A stretch of 64,000 nucleotides of DNA from SCTD01 sp046593875 (lineage in GTDB: Bacteria; Actinomycetota; Actinomycetes; Mycobacteriales; SCTD01), in assembly GCA_046593875.1 (NCBI GenBank), contig JBKJQQ010000241.1, positions 1 through 64,000 on the forward strand. Reading direction: 5' to 3'. The translations under genes were made by a program, and so were the position numbers. Positions 7,802-15,702 of this stretch are shown here, piece after piece. Under the pieces are notes generated by a model, which searched no databases, was not told the DNA's origin, and saw only the letters and a list, made by a program, of their open reading frames with translations. How positions within the stretch are numbered: position 1 is the first letter of the stretch; the number at the start of each line of letters is the position of its first letter.

Positions 7802-8462
7802 GGCCCAGACCGGCTGCGCCGGCCGCGATGACCGCGCCGCCGACGGCGAGCAGGGCGATCGTGGTGCTGCCGGTCGGCAGGCCCGTCGGCAGGCCACCGC
7901 CGGCCGCGACGCCGCCCGACGGAGCGCCCCAGGTGATGCGGACCGTGGAGGTCGACTCGGCGTCGCCGCAGCCGTTGCCCTCGGGGTCGGCGCAGAACGT
8001 CACCGTCTGCAGGCCGGCCGTCGCCGAGACCACGCGCACGTGGTACTCCTCGTTGGCCATCTCGAAGCCGTCCTGCAGGCAGGAGTCGGCGGACTTGGTG
8101 GCCGTCTTCGGACCCTCCTTGTCGGCGTCCGGGCAGCCGGCGATCGTGCCGACGCCGCTGATCTCGAACGCCGCCTTGGTGTCGACCCGGGTGCTGCCGT
8201 CGAACAGGCAGGCGTCGACGTGCACGTTGCCCTTGCCGGTCGCCTCGTCGCCGAGCGCCATCGTGTCGGACTGCGTGGGCGACTCGCACTCCGAGCCGCC
8301 GGGGACGCCCGGGTTCTCGGTCTCCTTGCCGGTGTCGGGGTTGACGTACGCCACGGGTCGCTCTCCGGCGGCCATGGCCGGCGCGGCGCTCAGCAGGCAG
8401 ACGGCCGTGGCGGCCAGGACTGCGGCGGTGCGCTGACGACGTGCGGACCGGTGTGCGGACAT
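7788..8462 (-). CDS. Secreted Cys-rich protein with sorting-signal-like C-terminus
   Basis: A 224-residue exported protein of unknown function. It has a signal peptide (about residues 1-31, ending in APAMA), a mature region with at least seven cysteines, and a C-terminal hydrophobic helix followed by GRARR. Just before the helix is LPTGLPTG, which resembles the LPXTG sorting motif but lacks the variable residue. The start is ATG 8462 with GGAGG upstream; the longer frame runs into promoter sequence. It overlaps the sortase gene and heads the operon. The pentapeptide mismatch leaves open whether it is really cut by this sortase. Confidence 0.78.
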   Translation of the reverse strand: MSAHRSARRQRTAAVLAATAVCLLSAAPAMAAGERPVAYVNPDTGKETENPGVPGGSECESPTQSDTMALGDEATGKGNVHVDACLFDGSTRVDTKAAFEISGVGTIAGCPDADKEGPKTATKSADSCLQDGFEMANEEYHVRVVSATAGLQTVTFCADPEGNGCGDAESTSTVRITWGAPSGGVAAGGGLPTGLPTGSTTIALLAVGGAVIAAGAAGLGRARR

Positions 8463-8482
8463 GGGTGGGCCTCCCCGTTCTG

Positions 8483-8503
8483 CCGCATCCCGGACGGATG
8501 CGG
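8483..8503. repeat. Inverted repeat in leader of the sortase operon
   Basis: CCGCATCC and GGATGCGG form a perfect 8-bp inverted repeat with a 5-nt centre, 20-40 nt upstream of the ATG at 8462. It falls downstream of the candidate promoter, so it could be an operator or an RNA hairpin. Confidence 0.5.
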
Positions 8504-8517
8504 TCACACCCGGCCAT

Positions 8518-8540
8518 ACGGACCCGGTGTCCCAGAGGTT
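8518..8540 (-). promoter_or_regulatory. Candidate ECF sigma promoter
   Basis: On the minus strand TGAAC (AAC complementary to 8538-8540) is followed after 17 nt by CGT (complementary to 8518-8520), the AAC-N16/17-CGT layout common to ECF promoters. It lies about 55 nt upstream of the operon's first ATG, so the sigma factor may control its own operon. This rests on pattern alone. Confidence 0.35.
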
Positions 8541-8596
8541 CACCGGGGGTGCAGACCGATAGGGTCGCGCCCACAGCGACGGGCAGAGGGGGCACG

Positions 8597-9217
8597 GTGG
8601 CAGAGCAGCTCGAGACGCCGGCGTCCGAGCTCTCGAACCGGGTCTGGACCATCCCCAACGCCCTGTCGATGCTCCGGCTGGCCGGTGTCCCGCTGTTCCT
8701 CTACTGGGTGCTGGTCACCGAGCAGGACGGCCGCGCGATCCTGCTGCTGATGGCGGCCGGCGCCAGCGACTACTTCGACGGGCTGATCGCGCGCAAGTAC
8801 GGCCAGTTCACCCGCCTCGGCGCGCTGCTGGACCCGCTCGCGGACCGCCTCTACATCCTCGCGACGCTGCTGGCGCTGGTCTACCGCGACGGCCTGCCGC
8901 TGTGGTGGGCGCTGACGCTGATCGGCCGCGACGCGGTCCTGTCGTGCTTCCTGCCGGTCCTGCGGCGCGCGGGCCACGGGCCGCTGCCGGTGCACTTCCT
9001 GGGCAAGGCGGCCACGTTCCACCTGCTGTACGCCTTCCCGATGCTGCTCGCCGCCCTGCCCGGCAACGACGGGCTGCTGGCCACGGTCTTCCGGCCGATG
9101 GGCTGGGCGTTCGCCACCTGGGGGAGCCTGCTCTACCTCTGGGCCGGCGTGCTCTACGTCCTGCAGGTGCGGCAGGTCCTGCGGGACGACCGGGCAGCGG
9201 ACCAGACCGCGACGTGA
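8597..9217 (+). CDS. CDP-alcohol phosphatidyltransferase (PgsA2-like)
   Basis: A 206-residue integral membrane enzyme of the CDP-alcohol phosphatidyltransferase family, which makes phospholipids such as phosphatidylglycerophosphate or cardiolipin. The full motif DGxxARx8GxxxDxxxD is present (Asp61, Gly62, Ala65, Arg66, Gly75, Asp79, Asp83), with Asp58 before it. Several transmembrane helices follow. The gene corresponds in position to M. tuberculosis pgsA2 (Rv1822). GTG 8597 follows GGCACG-type weak ribosome sequence (GAGGGGG further up). The next gene overlaps as GTGA. The alcohol acceptor is not determined. Confidence 0.85.
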   Translation: MAEQLETPASELSNRVWTIPNALSMLRLAGVPLFLYWVLVTEQDGRAILLLMAAGASDYFDGLIARKYGQFTRLGALLDPLADRLYILATLLALVYRDGLPLWWALTLIGRDAVLSCFLPVLRRAGHGPLPVHFLGKAATFHLLYAFPMLLAALPGNDGLLATVFRPMGWAFATWGSLLYLWAGVLYVLQVRQVLRDDRAADQTAT

Positions 9218-11712
9218 AGGCGGTCGTCATGGCCGGCGGGGAAGGCACCCGCCTGCGGCCGATGACGGTCAACCAGCCCAAGCCGCTCCTGCCGGTGGTC
9301 AACCGGCCGATCATGGAGCACGTCCTGCGGCTGCTGAAGCGGCACGGCTTCGACGACACCGTCGTGACGGTGCAGTTCCTGGCCAGCCTCGTGCGCACCC
9401 ACTTCGGGGACGGCGAGGACCTCGGGATGCACCTGTCGTACGCCACGGAGCAGTCGCCGCTCGGCACCGCGGGCTCGGTCCGCAACGCGCGTGCCGCGCT
9501 GTGCGACGACGCGTTCCTGGTGATCTCCGGCGACGCGCTCACCGACATCGACCTCGGCGCCCTGGTCCAGGCCCACCGGGAGACCGGCGCGCTGGTCACG
9601 GTCTGCCTGACCCGGGTGCCCGACCCGCTGGAGTTCGGGATCGTCATCCAGCGCGAGGACGGCCGCATCGACCGGTTCCTGGAGAAGCCGACCTGGGGGC
9701 AGGTCTTCAGCGACACGGTCAGCACCGGCATCTACGTGATGGAGCCCGAGGTCTTCGACCACGTCGAGGCCAGCGGGCCGGTCGACTGGTCGGCCGACGT
9801 CTTCCCGGCGCTGCTCGCGCTCGGCGCCCCGCTGTACGGCCACGTCGCCGAGGGGTACTGGGAGGACGTCGGGAGCCTGGAGAGCTACCGCAAGGCGCAC
9901 GCCGACGTCCTGAACCGTCGGGTCGACGTGGCGATCGACGGCTTCGAGCTGGCGCCGGGCATCTGGGTCGGCGAGGGCGTCGACATCGATCCGGAGGCCC
10001 GGCTGGTCGGACCGCTCTGCCTCGGCAACGACGTCAAGGTCGAGGGCGGCGCCCGGATCGGCGAGCTCTGCGTGCTCGGCGACAACGTCGTGGTCAAGGG
10101 CGGCGCCTCGCTGGAGCGCACGGTCGTGCACGACAACGTCTTCGTCGGGCCGCAGGTCAGCGTCCGCGGGGCGGTCCTCGGCAAGAACACCGACGTCATG
10201 CGGGCCGCGCGCATCGGCGAGGGCGCGGTCGTGGGTGACGAGTGCGTCGTGGAGGAGGAGGCCTACCTCGCCGACGGCGTGCAGGTCTACCCGTTCAAGA
10301 CCATCGAGGCCGGCGCGGTGCTGCACACCAGCGTCATCTGGGAGAGCCGGGGCAGCGCGTCCCTGTTCGGCCCGCGCGGTGTGTCCGGGCTGGTCAACGT
10401 CGAGATCACGCCGGAGTACGTCGTGCGCCTGGCGTCGGCGTACGCGACGACGCTGCCCAAGGGGAGCGCCGTCGTGACGGCTCGGGACGCCTCGCGCGCC
10501 GCCCGTGCGCTGAAGCGCGCCGTCATCTCGGCGCTCAACTCCAGCGCCATCGACGTGCACGACCTCGAGGTGTCACCGCTGCCGGTCACCCGCTTCATGA
10601 CCGCGCGCAGCGACGCCCGGGGCGGGATCGTGCTGCGGACGACGCCGGACGACCCGCAGTCGGTCGACCTGGTCTTCCTCGACGCGGGCGGCGGCGACCT
10701 GCCGCCGTCGCAGCAACGGGTGCTGGAGCGCGTCTTCAGCCGGCACGAGTTCCGGCGGGCCTTCCCGGGCGAGATCGCTGAGCTGACCTTCCCGTCGCGG
10801 ACCGTCGAGACCTACGTCCAGGAGCTGCTGCGCACCATCGACGTCACCGGCGTCGAGGAGGCCGGGCTCAAGGTCGTGCTCGACACCAGCGGCGGCTCGG
10901 TGGCGCTGGTGCTGCCCTCGCTGCTCGGTCGCCTCGGCGTCGAGGTGCTGACGGTCAACAACCGGCTGGACGAGCGCGCCGCCAGCGCGACGGTCGCCGA
11001 CCACATGCGCGACGTGGAACGGCTCGGCGAGCTGGTGTCGAGCTCGCGGGCGGCCTTCGGGGTCCGGTTCGACGCGGTGGGGGAGCGGATCTCCCTGGTC
11101 GACGAGCGCGGCCGGCTCATCCACGACGACCGGGCGCTGCTGGTGGTGCTCGACCTGGTGGCCGCCGAGCGCCGCGGCGGGCGGGTCGCCCTGCCGGTGA
11201 CCACCACCCGGGTCGCCGAGCAGGTGACGACCTTCCACGGCACCGAGGTTCTCTGGACGTCCACCTCGGCCGCCGACCTCACCCGCGCTGCCGCCACCCC
11301 CGGGGTCGTCTTCGCCGGGGACGGTCACGGTGGGTTCGTCCTGCCCGAGCTGTCGCCTGCGCTGGACGGCATCGCGGCGTTCGTCCGGCTGCTGGGCCTG
11401 GTGGCCCGCACCCGGCTGACCCTCAGCCAGATCGACGCCCGCATCCCGCACGCGCACCTGGTCGTGCGCTCGGTGCCCACGCCGTGGGCGGTCAAGGGCG
11501 CGGTGATGCGGACCGTCCTGGAGGCTGCGGGTGAGCGCGAGGTCGACACCACCGAAGGCGTACGGGTGGTCGAGCCCGACGGGAGCTGGGCGCTCGTCCT
11601 GCCGGACCCCTCGGAGGCGGTCACGCATGTGTGGGCCGAGGGGCGCGACGCCGCCGGGGCGGTCGACCTGGTGACGCGGTGGGCCGAGGTCGTGGAGGCC
11701 ACGCAGCCGTGA
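9214..11712 (+). CDS. Mannose-1-phosphate guanylyltransferase-like protein with PMM-like C-terminus
   Basis: An 832-residue protein. Residues 1-230 form a sugar nucleotidyltransferase (GGEGTRLRPMT near the start, EYWEDVGS-type core near 220). A left-handed beta-helix of hexapeptide repeats follows (about 235-365). The C-terminal 460 residues align in order with phosphomannomutase/phosphoglucomutase. In that part the phosphoserine loop TASHNP is replaced by RTTPDD, and the metal loop DGDGDR by DAVGER, so mutase activity is probably lost. It probably makes GDP-mannose or a related NDP-sugar. It overlaps the preceding phosphatidyltransferase by 4 bp. Confidence 0.8.
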   Translation: MKAVVMAGGEGTRLRPMTVNQPKPLLPVVNRPIMEHVLRLLKRHGFDDTVVTVQFLASLVRTHFGDGEDLGMHLSYATEQSPLGTAGSVRNARAALCDDAFLVISGDALTDIDLGALVQAHRETGALVTVCLTRVPDPLEFGIVIQREDGRIDRFLEKPTWGQVFSDTVSTGIYVMEPEVFDHVEASGPVDWSADVFPALLALGAPLYGHVAEGYWEDVGSLESYRKAHADVLNRRVDVAIDGFELAPGIWVGEGVDIDPEARLVGPLCLGNDVKVEGGARIGELCVLGDNVVVKGGASLERTVVHDNVFVGPQVSVRGAVLGKNTDVMRAARIGEGAVVGDECVVEEEAYLADGVQVYPFKTIEAGAVLHTSVIWESRGSASLFGPRGVSGLVNVEITPEYVVRLASAYATTLPKGSAVVTARDASRAARALKRAVISALNSSAIDVHDLEVSPLPVTRFMTARSDARGGIVLRTTPDDPQSVDLVFLDAGGGDLPPSQQRVLERVFSRHEFRRAFPGEIAELTFPSRTVETYVQELLRTIDVTGVEEAGLKVVLDTSGGSVALVLPSLLGRLGVEVLTVNNRLDERAASATVADHMRDVERLGELVSSSRAAFGVRFDAVGERISLVDERGRLIHDDRALLVVLDLVAAERRGGRVALPVTTTRVAEQVTTFHGTEVLWTSTSAADLTRAAATPGVVFAGDGHGGFVLPELSPALDGIAAFVRLLGLVARTRLTLSQIDARIPHAHLVVRSVPTPWAVKGAVMRTVLEAAGEREVDTTEGVRVVEPDGSWALVLPDPSEAVTHVWAEGRDAAGAVDLVTRWAEVVEATQP

Positions 11713-11749
11713 CCCCGTTCGGGCCCTCTGCTGGGGCAGGATGGGTGGC

Positions 11750-12619
11750 GTGACGACCGCCCCGCCCCGCCGCGTGGACGGGTCGATGTCGCTGCTGGTC
11801 GACATGATGAACAACACCCTCGACGAGGGCTACGCCGAGCGGGCCGCGCGCCGTACCGACGACCCGGCGCCGCCGCGGGTGTCCAGGCCGCACCGGTGGA
11901 CGGCTGCGCTGGCGCTCGTGGCGCTGGGCGCCGTCACCGGCACCGCCGTCGCGCAGGTGCGCGCCCGGCAGGAGGCCAGCACCGGCTTGCGGGCGGAGCT
12001 GGCCGACCAGGTGCGGGCGCGGACGGCGGACACCGAACGGCTCGCCGACCAGGCCGAAGGGCTGCGCACCGAGGTGGCAGCCGCCCAGATGGCCGCGCTG
12101 GGGGCGGACGCCGCCGGCCGCAGCACCGCGCGGCGGCTCGAGGCGCTCGGCCTGGCCAGCGGCACGCTCGCCGTCCGCGGCCCCGGCGTCGTGATCACCC
12201 TGGCCGACGCCCCGGAGGGGGAGGTCGACCCGGAGGAGTCGCTGCGCGGGGGCACCCCCGGTGACGGCCGCGTCCAGGACCGGGACCTGCAGGACCTGGT
12301 CAACGGGTTGAAGGCCGCGGGCGCGGAGGCGGTGAGCGTCAACGACGTCCGGCTCACGGCGCTGACGGCCATCCGCAGCGCCGGCGACACGGTCCTGGTC
12401 GACTTCCGGCTGCTGTCCCCGCCGTACGTCGTCCGCGCCGTCGGCGATCCCCAGCGGCTCGAGCTGGAGCTGCGGGACGGGCCGACCGGGCGGCGCCTGG
12501 CGACCTACACGCAGCTCTACGGGCTGGGCTTCGAGGTGCGCCGCTCGGAGTCGCTCCGGCTGCCGGGCGCGAGCACGCCCGAGCTGCGCAACGCGCTGAC
12601 CGAGGAGGACCGCTCGTGA
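11750..12619 (+). CDS. DUF881 family membrane protein
   Basis: A 289-residue protein with an N-terminal transmembrane helix (about residues 45-65), a coiled-coil stretch rich in Arg, Ala and Glu, and a C-terminal DUF881 domain (GPGVVITLADAP ... LLSPPYVVRAVGDP). Family function is unknown; the DUF881-Sbp-DUF881 trio is conserved beside gcvH-garA in actinomycetes and is suspected to serve the cell envelope or division. GTG 11750 is chosen; an ATG at 11741 would add three residues. It overlaps the Sbp gene by 4 bp. Confidence 0.85.
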   Translation: MTTAPPRRVDGSMSLLVDMMNNTLDEGYAERAARRTDDPAPPRVSRPHRWTAALALVALGAVTGTAVAQVRARQEASTGLRAELADQVRARTADTERLADQAEGLRTEVAAAQMAALGADAAGRSTARRLEALGLASGTLAVRGPGVVITLADAPEGEVDPEESLRGGTPGDGRVQDRDLQDLVNGLKAAGAEAVSVNDVRLTALTAIRSAGDTVLVDFRLLSPPYVVRAVGDPQRLELELRDGPTGRRLATYTQLYGLGFEVRRSESLRLPGASTPELRNALTEEDRS

Positions 12620-12948
12620 TCCCCGCTCTCGCTCTGGTCCTCGGCGTCGTGCTGGGGCTCGTGCTGGAGCCGACCGTGCCGGGCGCGCTGCAGCCCTACC
12701 TGCCGATCGCGGTCGTGGCGGCGCTGGACGCGGTGTTCGGCGCCGTCCGGGCGCAGCTCGAGGGGATCTTCGACGACCGCGTGTTCGTCGTCTCCTTCGT
12801 GAGCAACGTCGTCGTGGCCGGGCTCGTGGTCTTCCTCGGCGACCAGCTCGGCGTCGGCGGCCAGCTGTCGACCGGCGTCGTCGTCGTCCTCGGCATCCGC
12901 ATCTTCAGCAACGCCGCGGCCATCCGCCGGCGCGTCTTCCACGCATGA
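12616..12948 (+). CDS. sbp: Small basic protein Sbp (DUF1290)
   Basis: A 110-residue membrane protein with three hydrophobic segments and the family core PYLPIAVVAALDAVFGAVRA and GIRIFSNAAAIRR. The family is often found with division or envelope genes in Gram-positive bacteria; its function is unknown. It starts with a GTG that overlaps the first DUF881 stop, and its stop overlaps the ATG of the second DUF881 gene. It corresponds to Rv1824. Confidence 0.87.
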   Translation: MIPALALVLGVVLGLVLEPTVPGALQPYLPIAVVAALDAVFGAVRAQLEGIFDDRVFVVSFVSNVVVAGLVVFLGDQLGVGGQLSTGVVVVLGIRIFSNAAAIRRRVFHA

Positions 12949-13766
12949 GCGCACCCCACCACGCCGCGGACCACGGGAGTGCGCCGGCCCCCGCGCCGTC
13001 GCGCAGCCCGCTCCGGTCCCTGCTCACCCCGCGACTGCGGCGGGTCGACCTCGCCGTCGCGGCGCTGCTCGCGGTCCTCGGCTTCGCCGCCGTCGTCCAG
13101 GTGCGGTCCACCCAGGAGGACGGCCCGCTCGCCGCCGCCCGCCAGGAGGACCTCGTGCAGATCCTCGATGAGCTCGCCAACCGCAACGACCGGCTGCGGG
13201 CCGAGGTGTCTGCGCTCAACCAGACGCGCGCCGAGCTCGGCAGCGGCGGCGACCGGACCGCGGCGCTCGCCGAGGCCCGACGTCGCACGCAGCTGCTCGG
13301 GGTGCTGGCCGGGACGGTGGCCGCCAGCGGACCGGGCCTGCTGCTCACCATCACCGACCCCGAGGAGCGGATCGGGCCCGAGGTGCTGCTCGACGCGCTC
13401 GAGGAGCTGCGCGCTGCAGGCGCCGAGGCCATCCAGCTCGAAGGGCCGGTCGACCTGTCCGTCGACCCCAGCAAGGCCGCCGCGGGCGCGCAGGTACGGG
13501 TCGTGGTCGGCACCTCACTGGTCGAGGGCGAGGAGGGCGGCGTGCTCGTCGACGACGTGGTCCTGTACCCGCCGTACCGCTTCGTCGTCGTCGGCGACGC
13601 CGGCACCCTGGCCTCGGCGGTGGGCATCCCCGGCGGGGTCGCCGACAACGTCGAGCAGCGCGGTGGCACGGCCCTGGTCGAGCGCCGGGACGAGGTCCGC
13701 GTGGGCGCCTTGCGGGTGCTCGAGCCGCCTCGTTACGCTCGCCCCGCCCCCCGGTCCGGGGGCTGA
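12945..13766 (+). CDS. DUF881 family membrane protein (second copy)
   Basis: A 273-residue paralogue of the gene two positions upstream. It has a short cytosolic Pro/Ala-rich start, a transmembrane helix (about residues 34-50, LAVAALLAVLGFAAVVQV), a coiled coil and a DUF881 domain (SGPGLLLTITDPEERIGPEVLLDALEEL is its core). It begins inside the Sbp stop (4-bp overlap). The two DUF881 proteins plus Sbp probably form one membrane complex; this is inferred from conserved linkage only. Confidence 0.85.
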   Translation: MSAPHHAADHGSAPAPAPSRSPLRSLLTPRLRRVDLAVAALLAVLGFAAVVQVRSTQEDGPLAAARQEDLVQILDELANRNDRLRAEVSALNQTRAELGSGGDRTAALAEARRRTQLLGVLAGTVAASGPGLLLTITDPEERIGPEVLLDALEELRAAGAEAIQLEGPVDLSVDPSKAAAGAQVRVVVGTSLVEGEEGGVLVDDVVLYPPYRFVVVGDAGTLASAVGIPGGVADNVEQRGGTALVERRDEVRVGALRVLEPPRYARPAPRSGG

Positions 13767-13791
13767 CCGCACCCGAGGGAAGGCCCTGTCC

Positions 13792-14187
13792 GTGGAGCTG
13801 AAGTACACCGCCGAGCACGAGTGGATTGCCGTCGTCGGCTCCGGCGACGACGCCGTGCTGCGGATCGGCATCACGCCGTACGCGCAGGAGGCCCTGGGCG
13901 ACATCGTCTTCGTGACCCTGCCGGCCGTCGGCACCGAAGTGACCCCCGGCCAGTCGTTCGGCGAGGTCGAGAGCACCAAGAGCGTCTCGGACGTCTACGC
14001 CCCGGTCGCCGGCACGGTGACCGGCCGCAACGAGCAGCTCGACAGCGCGCCCGAGCTGGTCAACTCCGACCCGCTCGGCGAGGGCTGGATGGTGGAGCTG
14101 CGTCCGGCCGACGGCGTCGAGGCGGCGCTGGCGTCGGACGGGCTGCTCGACGAGGCGGCGTACGCGGCGCTGACGGCCAGCGCCTGA
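13792..14187 (+). CDS. gcvH: Glycine cleavage system H protein
   Basis: Lipoyl carrier that moves the aminomethyl group between the P and T proteins of glycine cleavage. The 131-residue protein has the KYTAEHEW start and the lipoylation lysine Lys63 in ESTKSVSDVYAP. GTG 13792 follows GGAAGG. The partner gene gcvP lies 3.2 kb downstream behind a glycine riboswitch; gcvT is not in the window. Synteny with Rv1826 is exact. Confidence 0.95.
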   Translation: MELKYTAEHEWIAVVGSGDDAVLRIGITPYAQEALGDIVFVTLPAVGTEVTPGQSFGEVESTKSVSDVYAPVAGTVTGRNEQLDSAPELVNSDPLGEGWMVELRPADGVEAALASDGLLDEAAYAALTASA

Positions 14188-14206
14188 CCGGTCGCGACGG
14201 CGCTGT

Positions 14207-14223
14207 CTCGACCTCAGGTCGAG
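14207..14223. promoter_or_regulatory. Dyad upstream of garA, part of a shared motif
   Basis: CTCGACCT-C-AGGTCGAG is an 8-bp perfect dyad. Its right half continues as CAGGTCGAGG (14215-14224), ending 27 nt upstream of the garA -35 box. The same decamer lies 24 nt upstream of the -35 box of the second MerR gene at 16217-16226. A regulator binding site is inferred. Confidence 0.45.
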
Positions 14224-14251
14224 GTTCGCCAGACGCATCCTCATGGGGCGG

Positions 14252-14281
14252 TTGACCCCCTTCGCGCCGTCGCACTAGGTT
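14252..14281 (+). promoter_or_regulatory. Sigma-A-type promoter of garA
   Basis: TTGACC (14252-14257), an 18-nt spacer and TAGGTT (14276-14281) fit the housekeeping promoter of actinomycetes. Transcription would start near 14288, giving a leader of about 80 nt before the GTG at 14370. Confidence 0.65.
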
Positions 14282-14369
14282 CGCCCTCCGAGCCGGGCCC
14301 GCACCACGACGGCCCCTCGGGGACCGGCGGGCACGGCCCGCAGACCAGACTCCGGAGGCGGCGACAACC

Positions 14370-14900
14370 GTGTTCTGCACCCAGTGCGGCCATCAGAACG
14401 CCGAGGGCAGCCGGTTCTGCGCTCGCTGCGGGACCGCGTTGTCCCGCGGGTCCGAGGGCGCGGCGAGCGCCGTCGAGACCACCTCGACGATCTCCCTGTC
14501 GGCGCTCGAGGGCGCCCTGGAGAACGACGGTGGCGCGGCGGCTGCGGAGCCGGCCGCCGCGGATGCCGCTCCGGTGGAGGCCCTGCCGCCGGGCAGCGCG
14601 CTACTGGTGGTCAAGCGCGGCCCGAATGCCGGCAGCCGCTTCCTGCTCGACGCCGACGTGACGACGGCCGGGCGGCACCCGGAGTCCGACATCTTCCTCG
14701 ACGACGTGACCGTCTCGCGGCGGCACGCGGAGTTCGTCCGCGAGGGGTCCGGCTTCGTCGTGCGCGACGTCGGCAGCCTCAACGGCACCTACCTCAACCG
14801 CGAGCGCATCGACGCCGCCGGCCTCGCCGGCGGGGACGAGGTGCAGATCGGCAAGTACCGGCTGGTGTTCCTCGTGGGCTCGCGCGGCAACGACGCGTGA
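14370..14900 (+). CDS. garA: FHA-domain protein, GarA/OdhI-like
   Basis: A 176-residue regulator. It has an N-terminal zinc ribbon (Cys3, Cys6, Cys17, Cys20), an ETTS phosphorylation motif (residues 36-39) and a C-terminal FHA domain (about 75-170) with GRHPESDIFLDD and the conserved RRHAEF and NGTYLN blocks. GarA and OdhI bind and inhibit 2-oxoglutarate dehydrogenase, and phosphorylation of the ETTS threonines by Ser/Thr kinases relieves this. The motif and synteny (Rv1827) support that role here; M. tuberculosis GarA lacks such a clear zinc ribbon, as far as I recall. Confidence 0.85.
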   Translation: MFCTQCGHQNAEGSRFCARCGTALSRGSEGAASAVETTSTISLSALEGALENDGGAAAAEPAAADAAPVEALPPGSALLVVKRGPNAGSRFLLDADVTTAGRHPESDIFLDDVTVSRRHAEFVREGSGFVVRDVGSLNGTYLNRERIDAAGLAGGDEVQIGKYRLVFLVGSRGNDA

Positions 14901-15646
14901 CCAGCGCCGCCAACGCCGTGCCCACCCGCGCCTTCATGAGCATCGGCGAGGTGCTCGGACAGCTGCGCCCGGACTTCCCGGACATCACGATCAGCAAGAT
15001 CCGCTTCCTGGAGGCGGAGGGGCTGATCGAGCCCGAGCGCACCGCGTCGGGCTACCGGAAGTTCTCCCGCGAGGACCTGTCCCGGCTGCGCTACGTGCTG
15101 TCGGCGCAGCGCGACCACTACCTCCCGCTGCGGGTCATCAAGGAGCACCTGGACGCGATCGACCGCGGCCTCGAGCCCCCGGCGCTGGGCACCGGCGGGC
15201 CAAAGGTCCCGCGCGCGCTGGTCGCGGCGGAGGGCCTGCCGGACGCCTCGTCCTTCCTGCCCGAGGTCAGCGAGATCCGGCTGTCCCGTGGCGAGCTGCT
15301 GTCGGCGGCCGGCCTGCAGCCCGAGCAGCTCGACCAGCTCGAGCAGTACGGCCTGGTCTCCCCGCGCCAGGGCGGCAGCCACTACGACGGCGACGCGCTG
15401 GTGATCTCCAAGACCGTGGCCGAGATGGCCCGCTTCGGCATCGAGGCCCGCCACCTGCGGCCGTTCAAGAGCGCCGCCGAGCGCGAGATCGGGCTGGTCG
15501 AGCAGGTCGTGACCCCGCTGGTGCGCCAGCGCAACCCCGAGGCGCGGGCCCGGGCCGACGAGGTCGCCCGTGAGCTGGCGGCGCTGTCGGTCAAGCTCCA
15601 CGCGACGCTCGTCCGGGCCGGACTCGGCCCGGGTCTGAGACGCTGA
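14897..15646 (+). CDS. ftsR: MerR-family regulator, FtsR-like
   Basis: A 249-residue protein with an N-terminal MerR helix-turn-helix (MSIGEVLGQL ... ISKIRFLEAEGLIEPERT, about residues 14-85), where a second wing is YRKFSREDLSRLRYVL. The C-terminal half carries a second helical domain and no metal-binding cysteines. It overlaps the garA stop as GTGA. In corynebacteria the gene next to odhI in this order encodes FtsR, an activator of ftsZ; its M. tuberculosis equivalent is Rv1828. The symbol is given on synteny and domain layout. Confidence 0.8.
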   Translation: MTSAANAVPTRAFMSIGEVLGQLRPDFPDITISKIRFLEAEGLIEPERTASGYRKFSREDLSRLRYVLSAQRDHYLPLRVIKEHLDAIDRGLEPPALGTGGPKVPRALVAAEGLPDASSFLPEVSEIRLSRGELLSAAGLQPEQLDQLEQYGLVSPRQGGSHYDGDALVISKTVAEMARFGIEARHLRPFKSAAEREIGLVEQVVTPLVRQRNPEARARADEVARELAALSVKLHATLVRAGLGPGLRR

Positions 15647-15702
15647 GCGGGCTGCTCCGGGAGTAGGCTCGATCCACCGCACGACGAGCCCCGGAGGACC
15701 GC

